22,057 nt of DNA from Candidatus Rokuibacteriota bacterium (GCA_016188625.1 JACPHL010000116.1:1-22057), one strand, 5' to 3'; counted from the stretch's first letter, positions 1 through 9,235 are shown. A program made the numbers and translations. Notes: generated by a model not told the origin, from the letters alone.

Positions 1-210
1 GGCCCCCTCGAGGGCCCCCAGGGTGGCCCGCCACTCCTCCTCGGAGCCCAGGATGCTCACGAAGACCTTGGCGGCGCGGAGGTCCCGCGAGACCTCGACC
101 TCGGTGACGGTCACGAAGCCGAGGCGCGGGTCCTTCAGCTCCCGCTGGAGGGCCCCGGAGATCTCCTCCTTGATGACCTGGTTCACCCGCTCGAGACGCT
201 TGCTTTGCAT
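1..210 (-). CDS. rbfA: Ribosome-binding factor A, partial (C-terminus beyond window)
   Basis: RbfA binds the 30S subunit and helps mature the 5' end of 16S rRNA, notably in the cold. The first 70 codons are visible, from ATG at 210 to the window edge. They begin MQSKRLERVNQVIKEEISGA and continue with the family's ELKDPRLGFVTVTEVEVS stretch and a following AKVFVSIL strand, the start of the single KH-like domain. Full-length members are about 110-130 residues, so roughly half is outside. The gene starts 4 nt after the DUF503 stop, and a weak GAGG lies upstream, so translational coupling to the preceding gene is likely. It is the last visible gene of the rimP-nusA-infB operon, its usual place in bacteria. 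Confidence 0.93.
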   Translation of the reverse strand, partial: MQSKRLERVNQVIKEEISGALQRELKDPRLGFVTVTEVEVSRDLRAAKVFVSILGSEEEWRATLGALEGA

Positions 211-214
211 AGTG

Positions 215-499
215 TTAGAGGACCTCGATGCTCACGTCGATGACCGAGGCGTCCGGGAGCCGCTCGAGGAAGTGGACCGCCTTGGCCACCACCTCGTTGG
301 CGTGGCGGGCGTCGTTGGCGACGCAGGCCACGGCCAGGGTGGCCCGCTGCCAGGCATCCTGGTGGTCCACCTCGGCGATGGAGACGTTGAAGCGCTGCTT
401 GACGCGCTCCTTCACCCCCTGGAGGATGTGGCGCTTGCCCTTCAGGGAGCCCACCTCGGGGAGGTGGAGCTCCACCAGCCCCACCGCCACCCGCGTCAT
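215..499 (-). CDS. DUF503 family protein (YlxP-like)
   Basis: Small protein of 94 residues of the DUF503 / YlxP family, commonly found between infB and rbfA. Its molecular role is not firmly established; the location suggests a link to ribosome biogenesis or translation. Visible family features are the opening VAVGLVELHLPEVGSLKGKR strand, the helix with ILQGVKERVKQRFNVSIAEV, and the conserved DHQDAWQRATLAVACVAND stretch. An ATG further upstream would extend the protein into infB coding sequence. The ATG at 499 is preferred because GGAGGG lies 6 nt upstream and family alignments start here. It lies 31 nt after infB and 4 nt before rbfA. Confidence 0.9.
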   Translation of the reverse strand: MTRVAVGLVELHLPEVGSLKGKRHILQGVKERVKQRFNVSIAEVDHQDAWQRATLAVACVANDARHANEVVAKAVHFLERLPDASVIDVSIEVL

Positions 500-530
500 C
501 GACAGCCCTCCAGCGGACGCGGCGCCCGCC

Positions 531-2876
<2,346 letters not shown>

Positions 2877-2877
2877 A

Positions 2878-3219
2878 TCACCTCTCCCTTCCGATCGATC
2901 TTCCCCCGCCGTCACCCCCGCCGGGATCGCCGGGCCGGGACCCCTCCTCCCGCTGGGCCGCGAAGAGGGCCAGGAGCCGCTCCCGGGTCCCGGGCCGGAG
3001 GCTCGCCGACGCCCGGAAGGCCCGGGCGAGCCGCCCCTTCTTCTCGGCCTCCCTGAGGCACCGCTCGTCCGGGCAGAGATACGCCCCCCGCCCGCCCCGG
3101 CGGCCCAGGAGGTCGGGCTCGACCCACCCCTCCGCCGTCCGGCACAACCGAATCAGCCCTGCCTTGTCCTGCACCTTTCGGCACCCCAGGCACGTCCGGA
3201 GGGGGCGGCGGACGGTCAC
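2878..3219 (-). CDS. ylxR: YlxR / DUF448 family nucleic-acid-binding protein
   Basis: Product of 113 residues, typical of the YlxR family encoded between nusA and infB. Members are thought to bind RNA or act as nucleoid-associated regulators; the exact role here is unknown. The family signature is present: RRPLRTCLGCRK near the start (CxxC pair), a central RGAYLCPDERCLREA motif (second Cys pair), and a basic helix with KKGRLARAFRAS. The C-terminus is a Gly/Asp/Arg-rich tail of about 25 residues that looks disordered. The start is a GTG at 3219 overlapping the nusA stop as GTGA, so it is probably translationally coupled to nusA. Confidence 0.9.
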   Translation of the reverse strand: MTVRRPLRTCLGCRKVQDKAGLIRLCRTAEGWVEPDLLGRRGGRGAYLCPDERCLREAEKKGRLARAFRASASLRPGTRERLLALFAAQREEGSRPGDPGGGDGGGRSIGRER

Positions 3220-4565
3220 GACCCCCCGGACGCCTCGGGTGGCGCCGGCGGCTCCCCGGGGGGGGCCGCGGGCTCGGCCGGCGGCTCGGGGGCGGGCGGC
3301 TGGTGCTCGGCGACCCACGCCTCGGCCGCCGCCAGGATCTTCTCGGCCTTCTTCTCGCCGATCCCGGGGACCTCCATCAGCTTCTCGAGCCCGGCGCGGA
3401 TGATGCGGGCCGGCGAGAAGAGCCCGTGCTCGGCGAGGTTCTGGGCGAGCTGCGGGCCGACCCCGGCCAACTCGACCAGGGCCGCCATCCCCTGGGTCCG
3501 CTCCTCCTCGAGGCGCCGGCGCTCCGCCTCCAGCTCGGTCTCGCTCTTGATGTCGATCCTGAGGCCCGTGAGCTTGGCGGCCAGGCGGGCGTTCTGCCCC
3601 TTCTTGCCGATGGCGAGGGAGAGCTGGTTGTCCGGGACGACGATCAGCGCCGAGCGCTCCTCCCCCTCCCCCGCGATGGTCACCGAGGCCACCTTGGCGG
3701 GAGACAGGGCCCGGGCGACGAGGGTGGGGAGGTCGTCGGACCACTCGATGATGTCGATCTTCTCCCCCCGGAGCTCGCGGACGATGACCTGGATCCGGGT
3801 GCCCCGGAGCCCCACGCAGGCCCCGATGGGATCGACGTCGCGCTTCGTCGAGGCCACGGCCAGCTTGGCCCGCTCCCCGGGCTCCCGGGCCGCGCCCTTG
3901 ACCTGGACGATCCCCTCGGCGATCTCGGGGATCTCGGTCTCGAAGAGCCGGATGAGGAAGCCGGGATGGGTGCGGGAGAGCGCCAGGAGGGGCCCCTTGG
4001 GCGTCCGCTTCACCTCGACCAGGTACGCCCGGACGCGGTCCCCGGGGCCGACGCGCTCCCCGGGGATCTGCTCCCGCTCGGGGAGCACGGCCTCGGTCTT
4101 CCCCATGTCCACGATGATGTTGCGCTTCTCCAGGCGATGGACGACCCCGCGCAGGAGCGTCCCCTCCCGGCCCTTGAACTCGGCGAAGATCCCCTCCCGC
4201 TCGGCCTCCCGGACCCGCTGGAGGATCACCTGCTTGGCCGTCTGGGCGGCGATGCGGCCGAACTCCTGGGGGGGGAGCTCCACCTCGACGAGCTCCTCGA
4301 GCTGGGCGGCGGGGTTCACGCGCCGGGCCTCGTCGAGGCTCATCTCCAGCTGGGGGTCCGTCACCCGCTTGACGACCTTCTTCTGGCAGAGGACCCGGAT
4401 CGCCCCGGTCCCGCGGTCCAGGTGCATGCGGACGTTGTCGGCGGTCCCCATGGTCCGCTTGGAGGCCGAGAGGAGGGCGGACTCCAGGACCTCGAAGAGG
4501 ACCTCCTTGTCGATCCCCTTCTCGCGGCCGATCTGCTCGATGACGTACAGGAGCTCACGGTTCAT
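3216..4565 (-). CDS. nusA: Transcription termination/antitermination factor NusA
   Basis: RNA-polymerase-associated factor that modulates pausing, intrinsic termination and antitermination. The product is 449 residues. The N-terminal RNAP-binding domain covers about 1-125, the S1 domain about 133-200, and KH1 follows at about 235-280 with DPIGACVGLRGTRI. KH2 contains LAIGKKGQNARLA (318-330). The C-terminal region 362-420 is a helix-hairpin-helix pair (LAGVGPQLAQNLAEHG and MEVPGIGEKKAEKIL), followed by a Pro/Ala-rich tail of about 30 residues. The ATG at 4565 overlaps the rimP stop as ATGA. NusA could regulate its own operon, which begins with a hairpin plus U-tract just ahead of rimP. Confidence 0.97.
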   Translation of the reverse strand: MNRELLYVIEQIGREKGIDKEVLFEVLESALLSASKRTMGTADNVRMHLDRGTGAIRVLCQKKVVKRVTDPQLEMSLDEARRVNPAAQLEELVEVELPPQEFGRIAAQTAKQVILQRVREAEREGIFAEFKGREGTLLRGVVHRLEKRNIIVDMGKTEAVLPEREQIPGERVGPGDRVRAYLVEVKRTPKGPLLALSRTHPGFLIRLFETEIPEIAEGIVQVKGAAREPGERAKLAVASTKRDVDPIGACVGLRGTRIQVIVRELRGEKIDIIEWSDDLPTLVARALSPAKVASVTIAGEGEERSALIVVPDNQLSLAIGKKGQNARLAAKLTGLRIDIKSETELEAERRRLEEERTQGMAALVELAGVGPQLAQNLAEHGLFSPARIIRAGLEKLMEVPGIGEKKAEKILAAAEAWVAEHQPPAPEPPAEPAAPPGEPPAPPEASGGS

Positions 4566-5065
4566 CGCTGTCTCGGGGTCCGCTCCGGCCCGGGGACCTC
4601 CTCCAGGCGCGCCTTGGCCAGGAGCGCCCGCGGCACCGCCCAGCGGCGCGCCCCTTCCTCCACGGTCAGGGCCTCCTCGGCCACCGCCGCGAGGCGCCCG
4701 GCGAACTCGCGGCGCCCCTCGATGGCCTCCACGGTCCAGAGCCGGACGCGCTTCCCGACCGCCCAGCGGAGCTCCCGCTCCTTCTTGAGCTCGCGGTCGA
4801 GCCCCGGGGACGAGACCTCCAGGTCGTAGCTCTCCGCGACGAGGTCGGAGACGTCGAGGAGGTCGCCGAGCTCCTCGCTGAGGCGCCGGCAGTCCTCGAT
4901 CCCGACCCCGCCCGGCTTGTCGATGAAGACGCGGAGGAGCCCCCGGCGCCCCTGCCGGCGGAACTCCAGGTCCACCAGTTCGAGGCCGTAGCCCCGGAGG
5001 AGGAGGCCCGCCAGGGCCTCGATCTCCGCCACCAGCTCCTGCGGCGCTCCGATCCCCTTCGTCAT
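4562..5065 (-). CDS. rimP: Ribosome maturation factor RimP
   Basis: RimP is needed for 30S subunit maturation. The 167-residue product has the typical two-domain layout: an N-terminal alpha/beta domain with GYGLELVDLEFRRQG, RVFIDKPGGVGIEDCRRLS and the conserved DLEVSSPGLDRELKKERE motif, then a C-terminal SH3-like domain (VGKRVRLWTVEAIEGRREFAG). The ATG at 5065 is chosen because family members begin about here. In-frame ATG (5080) and TTG (5089) codons lie upstream, the latter inside the U-tract of the preceding hairpin. The Shine-Dalgarno is weak for all three. It is the first gene of the rimP-nusA-ylxR-infB-DUF503-rbfA operon and overlaps nusA by 4 nt. Confidence 0.93.
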   Translation of the reverse strand: MTKGIGAPQELVAEIEALAGLLLRGYGLELVDLEFRRQGRRGLLRVFIDKPGGVGIEDCRRLSEELGDLLDVSDLVAESYDLEVSSPGLDRELKKERELRWAVGKRVRLWTVEAIEGRREFAGRLAAVAEEALTVEEGARRWAVPRALLAKARLEEVPGPERTPRQR

Positions 5066-5087
5066 CGTTCCGCTCGTCATCACGAAC

Positions 5088-5109
5088 AAAAAAGTGGGCG
5101 TCGCCCACT
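5088..5109 (-). terminator. Hairpin plus U-tract immediately upstream of rimP
   Basis: On the minus strand a 7-bp stem AGTGGGC / GCCCACT with a 3-nt loop (GAC) is followed by six T residues, the form of an intrinsic terminator. It lies only about 23 nt before the rimP ATG. It may end the rpsB-proS operon, or be a 5' leader attenuator or protective hairpin of the rimP transcript, since the best promoter candidate is directly upstream. The short stem makes termination efficiency uncertain. Confidence 0.65.
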
Positions 5110-5117
5110 AGCAGGCC

Positions 5118-5146
5118 AGCATAGCACCCTTCCCATACCCCCGCAA
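5118..5146 (-). promoter_or_regulatory. Candidate sigma70-type promoter for the rimP-nusA-infB operon
   Basis: On the minus strand TTGCGG (5146-5141) is followed by a 17-nt spacer and TATGCT (5123-5118). This is a plausible -35/-10 pair with three and four consensus matches. The start point would fall near 5111, so the transcript would open with the hairpin at 5109-5093. No other reasonable promoter was seen between proS and rimP. Confidence 0.45.
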
Positions 5147-5170
5147 GGGGAGCCCGGGCCGGCTAGGAGC

Positions 5171-5298
5171 CCGTCCAAATAACGCTGCGCGCTCTGGACC
5201 TTCGGCTCGCGGATTGGGTGATCCGCTCCGAGCGCCGGCTCTGCCGGCGCAACTTTTCGGGGGGAGGTTTCGGAAGGGGGGCAGCGCCCCCCTCCGAG
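5171..5298 (-). repeat. Dispersed multi-hairpin intergenic repeat, copy B
   Basis: Begins directly after the proS stop codon. Read on the minus strand it contains hairpin 1 (GGGGGGC, 3-nt loop, GCCCCCC), a spacer with AACCTCCCCCC, hairpin 2 (GCGCCGG / CCGGCGC), and hairpin 3 (GCGGAT / ATCCGC, loop CACCCA, with a TCGG / CCGA outer stem), ending in a GAGCGCGCAGCGTTA-like tail. The same order and most of the sequence recur on the opposite strand at 18426-18551 (copy A). Stem sequences change in a compensatory way in hairpin 2. Hairpin 1 may also help end or stabilise the proS transcript. With the promoter and hairpin above, it fills the roughly 230-nt gap between proS and rimP. Confidence 0.8.
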
Positions 5299-6996
5299 TT
5301 ACCTAGCGAGCCGCTCGGCCAGCTCGCGGACCCGCTCGACCACCGCCGCCGCGGGGACTGGGATGTCCTGGCGCTCCCGGCGGGTCCGCACCTCGACCTT
5401 CCCTTCCCTGGCGAGCAGGGCCCCCACCGTCACCCGGATCGGGAGCCCCAGGAGGTCGGCGTCCTTGAACTTCACCCCCGGCCGCTCGTCCCGGTCGTCG
5501 AGGAGGGTCTCGAGGCCGGCGGCCTGGAGGTCGCGGCCCAGGGCCTCGGCCGTCTCCAGCATGGCGGCGTCCTTGACGTTGACCGGGAGGATGTGGACCT
5601 GGAGGGGGGCGATGGCCCAGGGCCAGATGATGCCGTCGGCGTCGTGGTGCTGCTCGATGGCGGCGGCCGCGATCCGGGCCGGACCGATCCCGTAGCTCCC
5701 CATCACGATCGGCCGCTCCCGGCCGTGCTCGTCCAGGTACACGGCCTTGAGCGGCACCGAGTACTTGGTCCCGAGCTTGAAGATGTTCCCGACCTCGATC
5801 ACCCGCTCCACCACGATCGGCTTCCCGCACTGGGGGCACCCCTCGCCCGCCTGGGCGACGTGGAGGTCGGCGAAGGTCGTCACCGTGAAGTCCGTCCCGG
5901 GCCGGACGCCCCGGAGGTGGTAGCCCTCGCGGTTGGCCCCGGCGACGTACACCCCGTCCCGGAGCGCCTCGTCGGCGAGGATCGGCACGCGCGCCCCCAT
6001 CGGCCCGACCGAGCCGACGGGCGCCCCGAGGGTCTCCCGGACCTCGTCGGGGTGGGCGGGCCGGACCTCGGCCTTGAGGAGCCGGGCGAGCTTCTTCTCG
6101 TGAAGCTGCTGGTCGCCCCGGACCAGGACCAGGACCGGGCCGTCCGGGGCCACGGAGAGCAGGGTCTTGATCGTCTGGGCCGGCTCGACCCCGAGGAAGC
6201 CCGCCAGCTCGGCGATGGTCCGGACCCCCGGCGTCGCCACCTCCTCGCGCGGCCCCGCCGCGGCCGGCGTCGGGGCGGGGACCGAGCGGGCCAGCTCGAT
6301 GTTGGCCGCGTACCCGCAGGCCGGGCAGCGGGCGATCTCGTCCTCCCCCGCCGGGCTCGGGGCCATGAACTCGTGGGCCCCGGCCCCGCCCATCATCCCG
6401 GGGTCGGATTCGACGACGTAGAAGGTGAGGCCGCAGCGGCCGAAGATGCGGGCGTAGGCCTCCTTGTGGAGGTCGTAGGCCTTGCCGAGCCCGGCCTCGT
6501 CCACGTCGAGGGTGTAGGAGTCCTTCATCCAGAACTCCCGGGTCCGGAGCACGCCCGAGCGGGGGCGCGCCTCGTCGCGCTCCTTGGTCTGGATCTGGTA
6601 CCAGATCTGCGGGAGCTCCCGGTAGGAGCGGATCTCTCTCGAGGCCAGCCAGGCGATGACCTCCTCGTGGGTCATCCCGAGGCACATGTCACGCTGGTTG
6701 CGATCCTTCAGCCGGAACATCTCCTCCTTGATGTCGTGCCAGCGGCCCGAGGTCTGCCAGATCTCGGCGGGGTGGAGGACCGGCATGGTCATCTCCTGGC
6801 CGCCGATGGCGTCGATCTCCTCGCGGAGGATCCGGTTGATCTTGTCGATCACCCGCTGGCCCATGGGGAGGTAGACGTAGATCCCGGCCGCGAGCTGGCG
6901 GACCAGCCCCGCCCGCACCATGAGCCGATGGCTGATGGCCTCGGCCTCGGCCGGGTCCTCGCGGAGGGTGGGGATGAAGGCGCGGCTCCAGCGCAC
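5299..6996 (-). CDS. proS: Prolyl-tRNA synthetase, bacterial type
   Basis: Charges tRNA-Pro. The product is 565 residues, the expected length of the bacterial-type enzyme with an insertion domain. The N-terminus RWSRAFIPTLREDPAEAEA is diagnostic. Class II motif 2 is seen at YQIQTKERDEARPRSG (133-148) followed by REFWMKDSYTLD (153-164). Two Cys pairs (CPAC 224-227 and CPQC 387-390) bracket the YbaK-like editing insertion at about 240-385. Motif 3 is GSYGIGPAR (433-441). The C-terminal anticodon-binding domain starts near 462. The GTG at 6996 is chosen from homology; GGGGAGGGG lies about 12 nt upstream and ispG ends 23 nt before it. The frame is open far upstream through out-of-frame ispG and the intein, but only this part is ProS. 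Confidence 0.96.
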   Translation of the reverse strand: MRWSRAFIPTLREDPAEAEAISHRLMVRAGLVRQLAAGIYVYLPMGQRVIDKINRILREEIDAIGGQEMTMPVLHPAEIWQTSGRWHDIKEEMFRLKDRNQRDMCLGMTHEEVIAWLASREIRSYRELPQIWYQIQTKERDEARPRSGVLRTREFWMKDSYTLDVDEAGLGKAYDLHKEAYARIFGRCGLTFYVVESDPGMMGGAGAHEFMAPSPAGEDEIARCPACGYAANIELARSVPAPTPAAAGPREEVATPGVRTIAELAGFLGVEPAQTIKTLLSVAPDGPVLVLVRGDQQLHEKKLARLLKAEVRPAHPDEVRETLGAPVGSVGPMGARVPILADEALRDGVYVAGANREGYHLRGVRPGTDFTVTTFADLHVAQAGEGCPQCGKPIVVERVIEVGNIFKLGTKYSVPLKAVYLDEHGRERPIVMGSYGIGPARIAAAAIEQHHDADGIIWPWAIAPLQVHILPVNVKDAAMLETAEALGRDLQAAGLETLLDDRDERPGVKFKDADLLGLPIRVTVGALLAREGKVEVRTRRERQDIPVPAAAVVERVRELAERLAR

Positions 6997-7019
6997 GGGC
7001 GGCGACGACCCCTCCCCGG

Positions 7020-7388
7020 TCAGTCCGGGTCCTGGACGGCCTGGCGCGCCAGGGCCTCCTGGTCGGCGAGGAAGGCCTGAACCTCCTCCCAGAGCGCGTC
7101 CACGATCTCGGCCTCGGGGACCTTGCGGACCACCCGGCCCTGGCGGAAGATCAGGCCGATCCCCCGCCCGCCGGCGACCCCCACGTCGGCGCCGCGGGCC
7201 TCGCCGGGCCCGTTGACCTCGCATCCCATCACGGCGACGTGGACGGTTTTTCCGATCCCCTTCAGGCGCTCCTCGACGTCGCGGGCCAGCTTGACCAGGT
7301 CCACGTCCATCCGGCCGCAGCCGGGGCAGGAGACGAAGGTCAGCCCCTGCTGCCGGAGCCCGAGGGCCTTGAGAATCTCCAGGCCCAC
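7020..7388 (-). pseudogene. ispG: ispG, C-terminal part (4-hydroxy-3-methylbut-2-enyl diphosphate synthase)
   Basis: Carries the C-terminal [4Fe-4S] domain of IspG (GcpE), which converts 2-C-methyl-erythritol 2,4-cyclodiphosphate to HMBPP in the MEP isoprenoid pathway. From the GTG at 7388 it encodes 122 residues: [16 protein letters not shown], the CPGC ligand pair, and the intact third-ligand motif VMGCEVNGPGEA with its Cys and Glu, to the stop at 7020. Joined to the N-terminal part at 9224-8487 it would give a normal IspG of about 366 residues with ligands C265, C268 and C300. It is separated from the N-terminal part by the intein-like insert and a duplicated segment, so no continuous IspG frame exists here. 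It could be translated alone only from the GTG. Confidence 0.88.
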
Positions 7389-7393
7389 CCGGG
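7221..7393 (-). repeat. 173-bp direct repeat of ispG coding sequence, copy 2 (intein-free side)
   Basis: Matches 8314-8486 at a constant offset of 1093 bp with three mismatches (7224, 7248 and 7251). All three are synonymous: GGA versus GGG, AAA versus AAG, and GGA versus GGC. It encodes the segment from [10 protein letters not shown] through VAVMG plus the third-ligand Cys codon. Its downstream continuation is normal ispG; its upstream neighbour is the broken end of the intein. Confidence 0.95.
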
Positions 7394-8316
7394 AGGCGGG
7401 CGAGGCCCGGCTCGGAGGTGACGGAGATCACCCAGTTCCGCCTCCGGCCCCGCTGATCGCGATGGTGGAGGAACGCCGCGATCCCGAGGCGGAGCAGGAT
7501 CTGGTGGACCTGCAGGGCGAGCGCCCACGAGGACGTGGAGTACGTCGCCCGCCCGTACCCCCGCACGCACCCCCGATAGCCGTCGCCCTCCCAGAGCGCC
7601 CGAATCAGCGCCCGCTGCTTCTCGTGGGGGAGTCGCACCATCCAGCCGGGAAGATGCTTGGTCGCGGCACCACGCCCGAACAGCCCCTCCAGCAGCGTTC
7701 CCAGGGCGAGCGAGTGGGTGACGACCGCCGCCGTATGCCGTCTGCGCTGGAAGCCGGGCCTGACCCCGAGATCCGTGAGGATGACGCGCAATTTCTCGAC
7801 ATAGGCGTCTTCCCGCTCGTGGAAGTAGAAGAACTGCTGGTACGGCTTTCCGCCTTTCCCGGACAGCGTCCCCTCCGCGAGGTAGTACCCGCACAGGGTG
7901 AGGAAGGCCTCGTCCACCGGGATCAGGCCGAACCCCTCGGCGGTCAAGGTCGCCCGGTCTTCTTTCTCCTGGAGGACCGGAGAGGCGAGCACCCAGCCCG
8001 CCTGAAGCTCTCCGGCCCTCACCCACCGCGGCTCGATTCCCTCTTTCAGCGCGCTCAGGATGTGCGGCCACCGGTCCCTGCCGCCCTTCCGCCTGGTCGG
8101 ACGGGGGAAGGCCCAGACCGGATGGGTGGGGGTGAGCCGGAACGGGGGGAAGCCGGTGGGGTGGATCTCGACCACGTCGCCCCGGTAGTGGTGGCGGGTG
8201 GTCCAGAGCACCTTCTGGTACGCGCCCTCGTGGGTGAGAATCTCCGCGTCCTCCTCCACGGCCTCGATGGGCCTCGGCCCCTCCCGCGTCACGACCTGCT
8301 CGCCCGGAGGCAGGCA
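7394..8316 (-). mobile_element. Intein-like insert with LAGLIDADG homing-endonuclease motifs, C-terminally truncated
   Basis: Read in frame with the preceding exon copy (from GTG 8481), ispG residues ending VAVMG are followed by a Hint N-terminal splicing domain starting with Cys1 (CLPPGEQVVTREG, block A). Block B is LTPTHPVW with the TxxH pattern at residues 62-65. Two LAGLIDADG-type motifs follow: LCGYYLAEGTLS (141-152) and ALIRALWEGDG (236-246). About 303-308 intein residues are present. The C-terminal splicing blocks (a conserved block F and a terminal His-Asn before Cys+1) are absent: after WVISVTSEPGLARL the sequence jumps at CCCGGGTGGGCC into a second copy of ispG sequence, out of frame. 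As assembled it cannot cis-splice. Insertion is precisely before the third Fe-S ligand Cys of IspG. Confidence 0.88.
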
Positions 8317-8486
8317 CCCCATCACGGCGACGTGGACGGTCTTGCCGATCCCCTTCAGGCGCTCCTCGACGTCGCGGGCCAGCTTGACCAGGTCCACGTC
8401 CATCCGGCCGCAGCCGGGGCAGGAGACGAAGGTCAGCCCCTGCTGCCGGAGCCCGAGGGCCTTGAGAATCTCCAGGCCCACCCGGG
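8314..8486 (-). repeat. 173-bp direct repeat of ispG coding sequence, copy 1 (intein-side exon)
   Basis: First copy of the duplicated ispG segment in transcription order. It includes the CPGC iron-sulfur ligand pair and runs in frame into the intein Cys1 codon (8316-8314). The mismatches to copy 2 (8317, 8341, 8344) all lie within about 35 bp of the intein insertion point, and the other roughly 140 bp are identical. Its upstream end coincides with the 11-bp tandem duplication at 8475-8496. Confidence 0.95.
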
Positions 8487-9224
8487 GCCCACCCGGACCT
8501 CCTCCACCGGGTCCGCGGAGAGGGAGACCCGGATGGTGTCCCCGATCCCCTCCGAGAGGAGCGTCCCGATCCCCACCGCCGACTTGACCGTGCCCGCCGT
8601 GGGGGTCCCGGCCTCGGTGACCCCGAGGTGGAAGGGGTAGTCCACCTGGTCGGCGAGCATCCGGTAGGCCTCGATCATCATCGCCGGGTCGGAAGCCTTG
8701 AGGGAGATCTTCATCTCGGGGTAGCCGCACTCCTCGAGGATCCGAATGTGGCGGAGGGCGGAGTCCACCATCCCCCGGGCGGTGGGCCCGCCGTCCCGCG
8801 CCAGGAGGTCCTTCTCCAGGGAGCCGGCGTTGACCCCGATCCGGATCGGGATCCGTCGCTCCTGGGCGCGCCTGACCACCTCCATGACGAACGGCTTGCC
8901 GCCGATGTTCCCCGGGTTGAGCCGGAGGCCGTCCACCCCCTGGTCCAGGGCCAGGAGGGCGAGCTTGTAGTTGAAGTGGATGTCGGCGACGAGCGGGATC
9001 CGGATCTGCTTCTTGATGGCGGCGAGCCGCTCCGCCGCCTCGCGGACCGGGACCGCCACCCGCACGATCTCGCAGCCCGCGGCCTCGAGGGCCCAGATCT
9101 GGTCCACCGTGGCCTCGACGTCGCGGGTGTCGGTCTTGGTCATGGACTGCACGGTGACCGGGGCGTCGCCCCCGATCTTGACGGGACCCACCTGGAGCTG
9201 CCGCGTCCGGCGTCGCGAGATCAT
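8433..9224 (-). pseudogene. ispG: ispG, N-terminal part (4-hydroxy-3-methylbut-2-enyl diphosphate synthase), frame broken
   Basis: Encodes the TIM-barrel domain of Isp[67 protein letters not shown] and SLKASDP, ending with [11 protein letters not shown] at residue 246. The correct frame is then lost because CCGGGTGGGCC is duplicated in tandem (8475-8496, +11 nt), and the as-read frame ends at 8433 after about 17 wrong residues. The ATG at 9224 has GGGGAGG 5 nt upstream, overlapping the rseP stop 11 nt away. It sits with dxr, uppS and cdsA, matching a role in isoprenoid and cell-envelope precursor supply. IspG is essential where the MEP pathway is the only one, so this break may be an assembly fault. 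Confidence 0.9.
8475..8496 (-). repeat. 11-bp perfect tandem duplication inside ispG
   Basis: GGCCCACCCGG on the plus strand occurs at 8475-8485 and again at 8486-8496. Removing one unit restores a continuous IspG frame (EEVRVG then LEILKALG). The same motif is the point where the intein fragment joins repeat copy 2 (7383-7393), so both abnormal junctions use the same sequence. Confidence 0.9.
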
Positions 9225-9235
9225 CGGGCCTCCCC

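Noticed and set aside
5299-8730. A continuous minus-strand frame running from ispG repeat copy 1 through the intein and into proS, looking like an intein-ProS fusion of over 1100 codons.
   Set aside because: Between the intein end (7394) and the proS GTG (6996) it reads ispG in the wrong frame. ProS has its own start and ribosome-binding site at the normal N-terminus.
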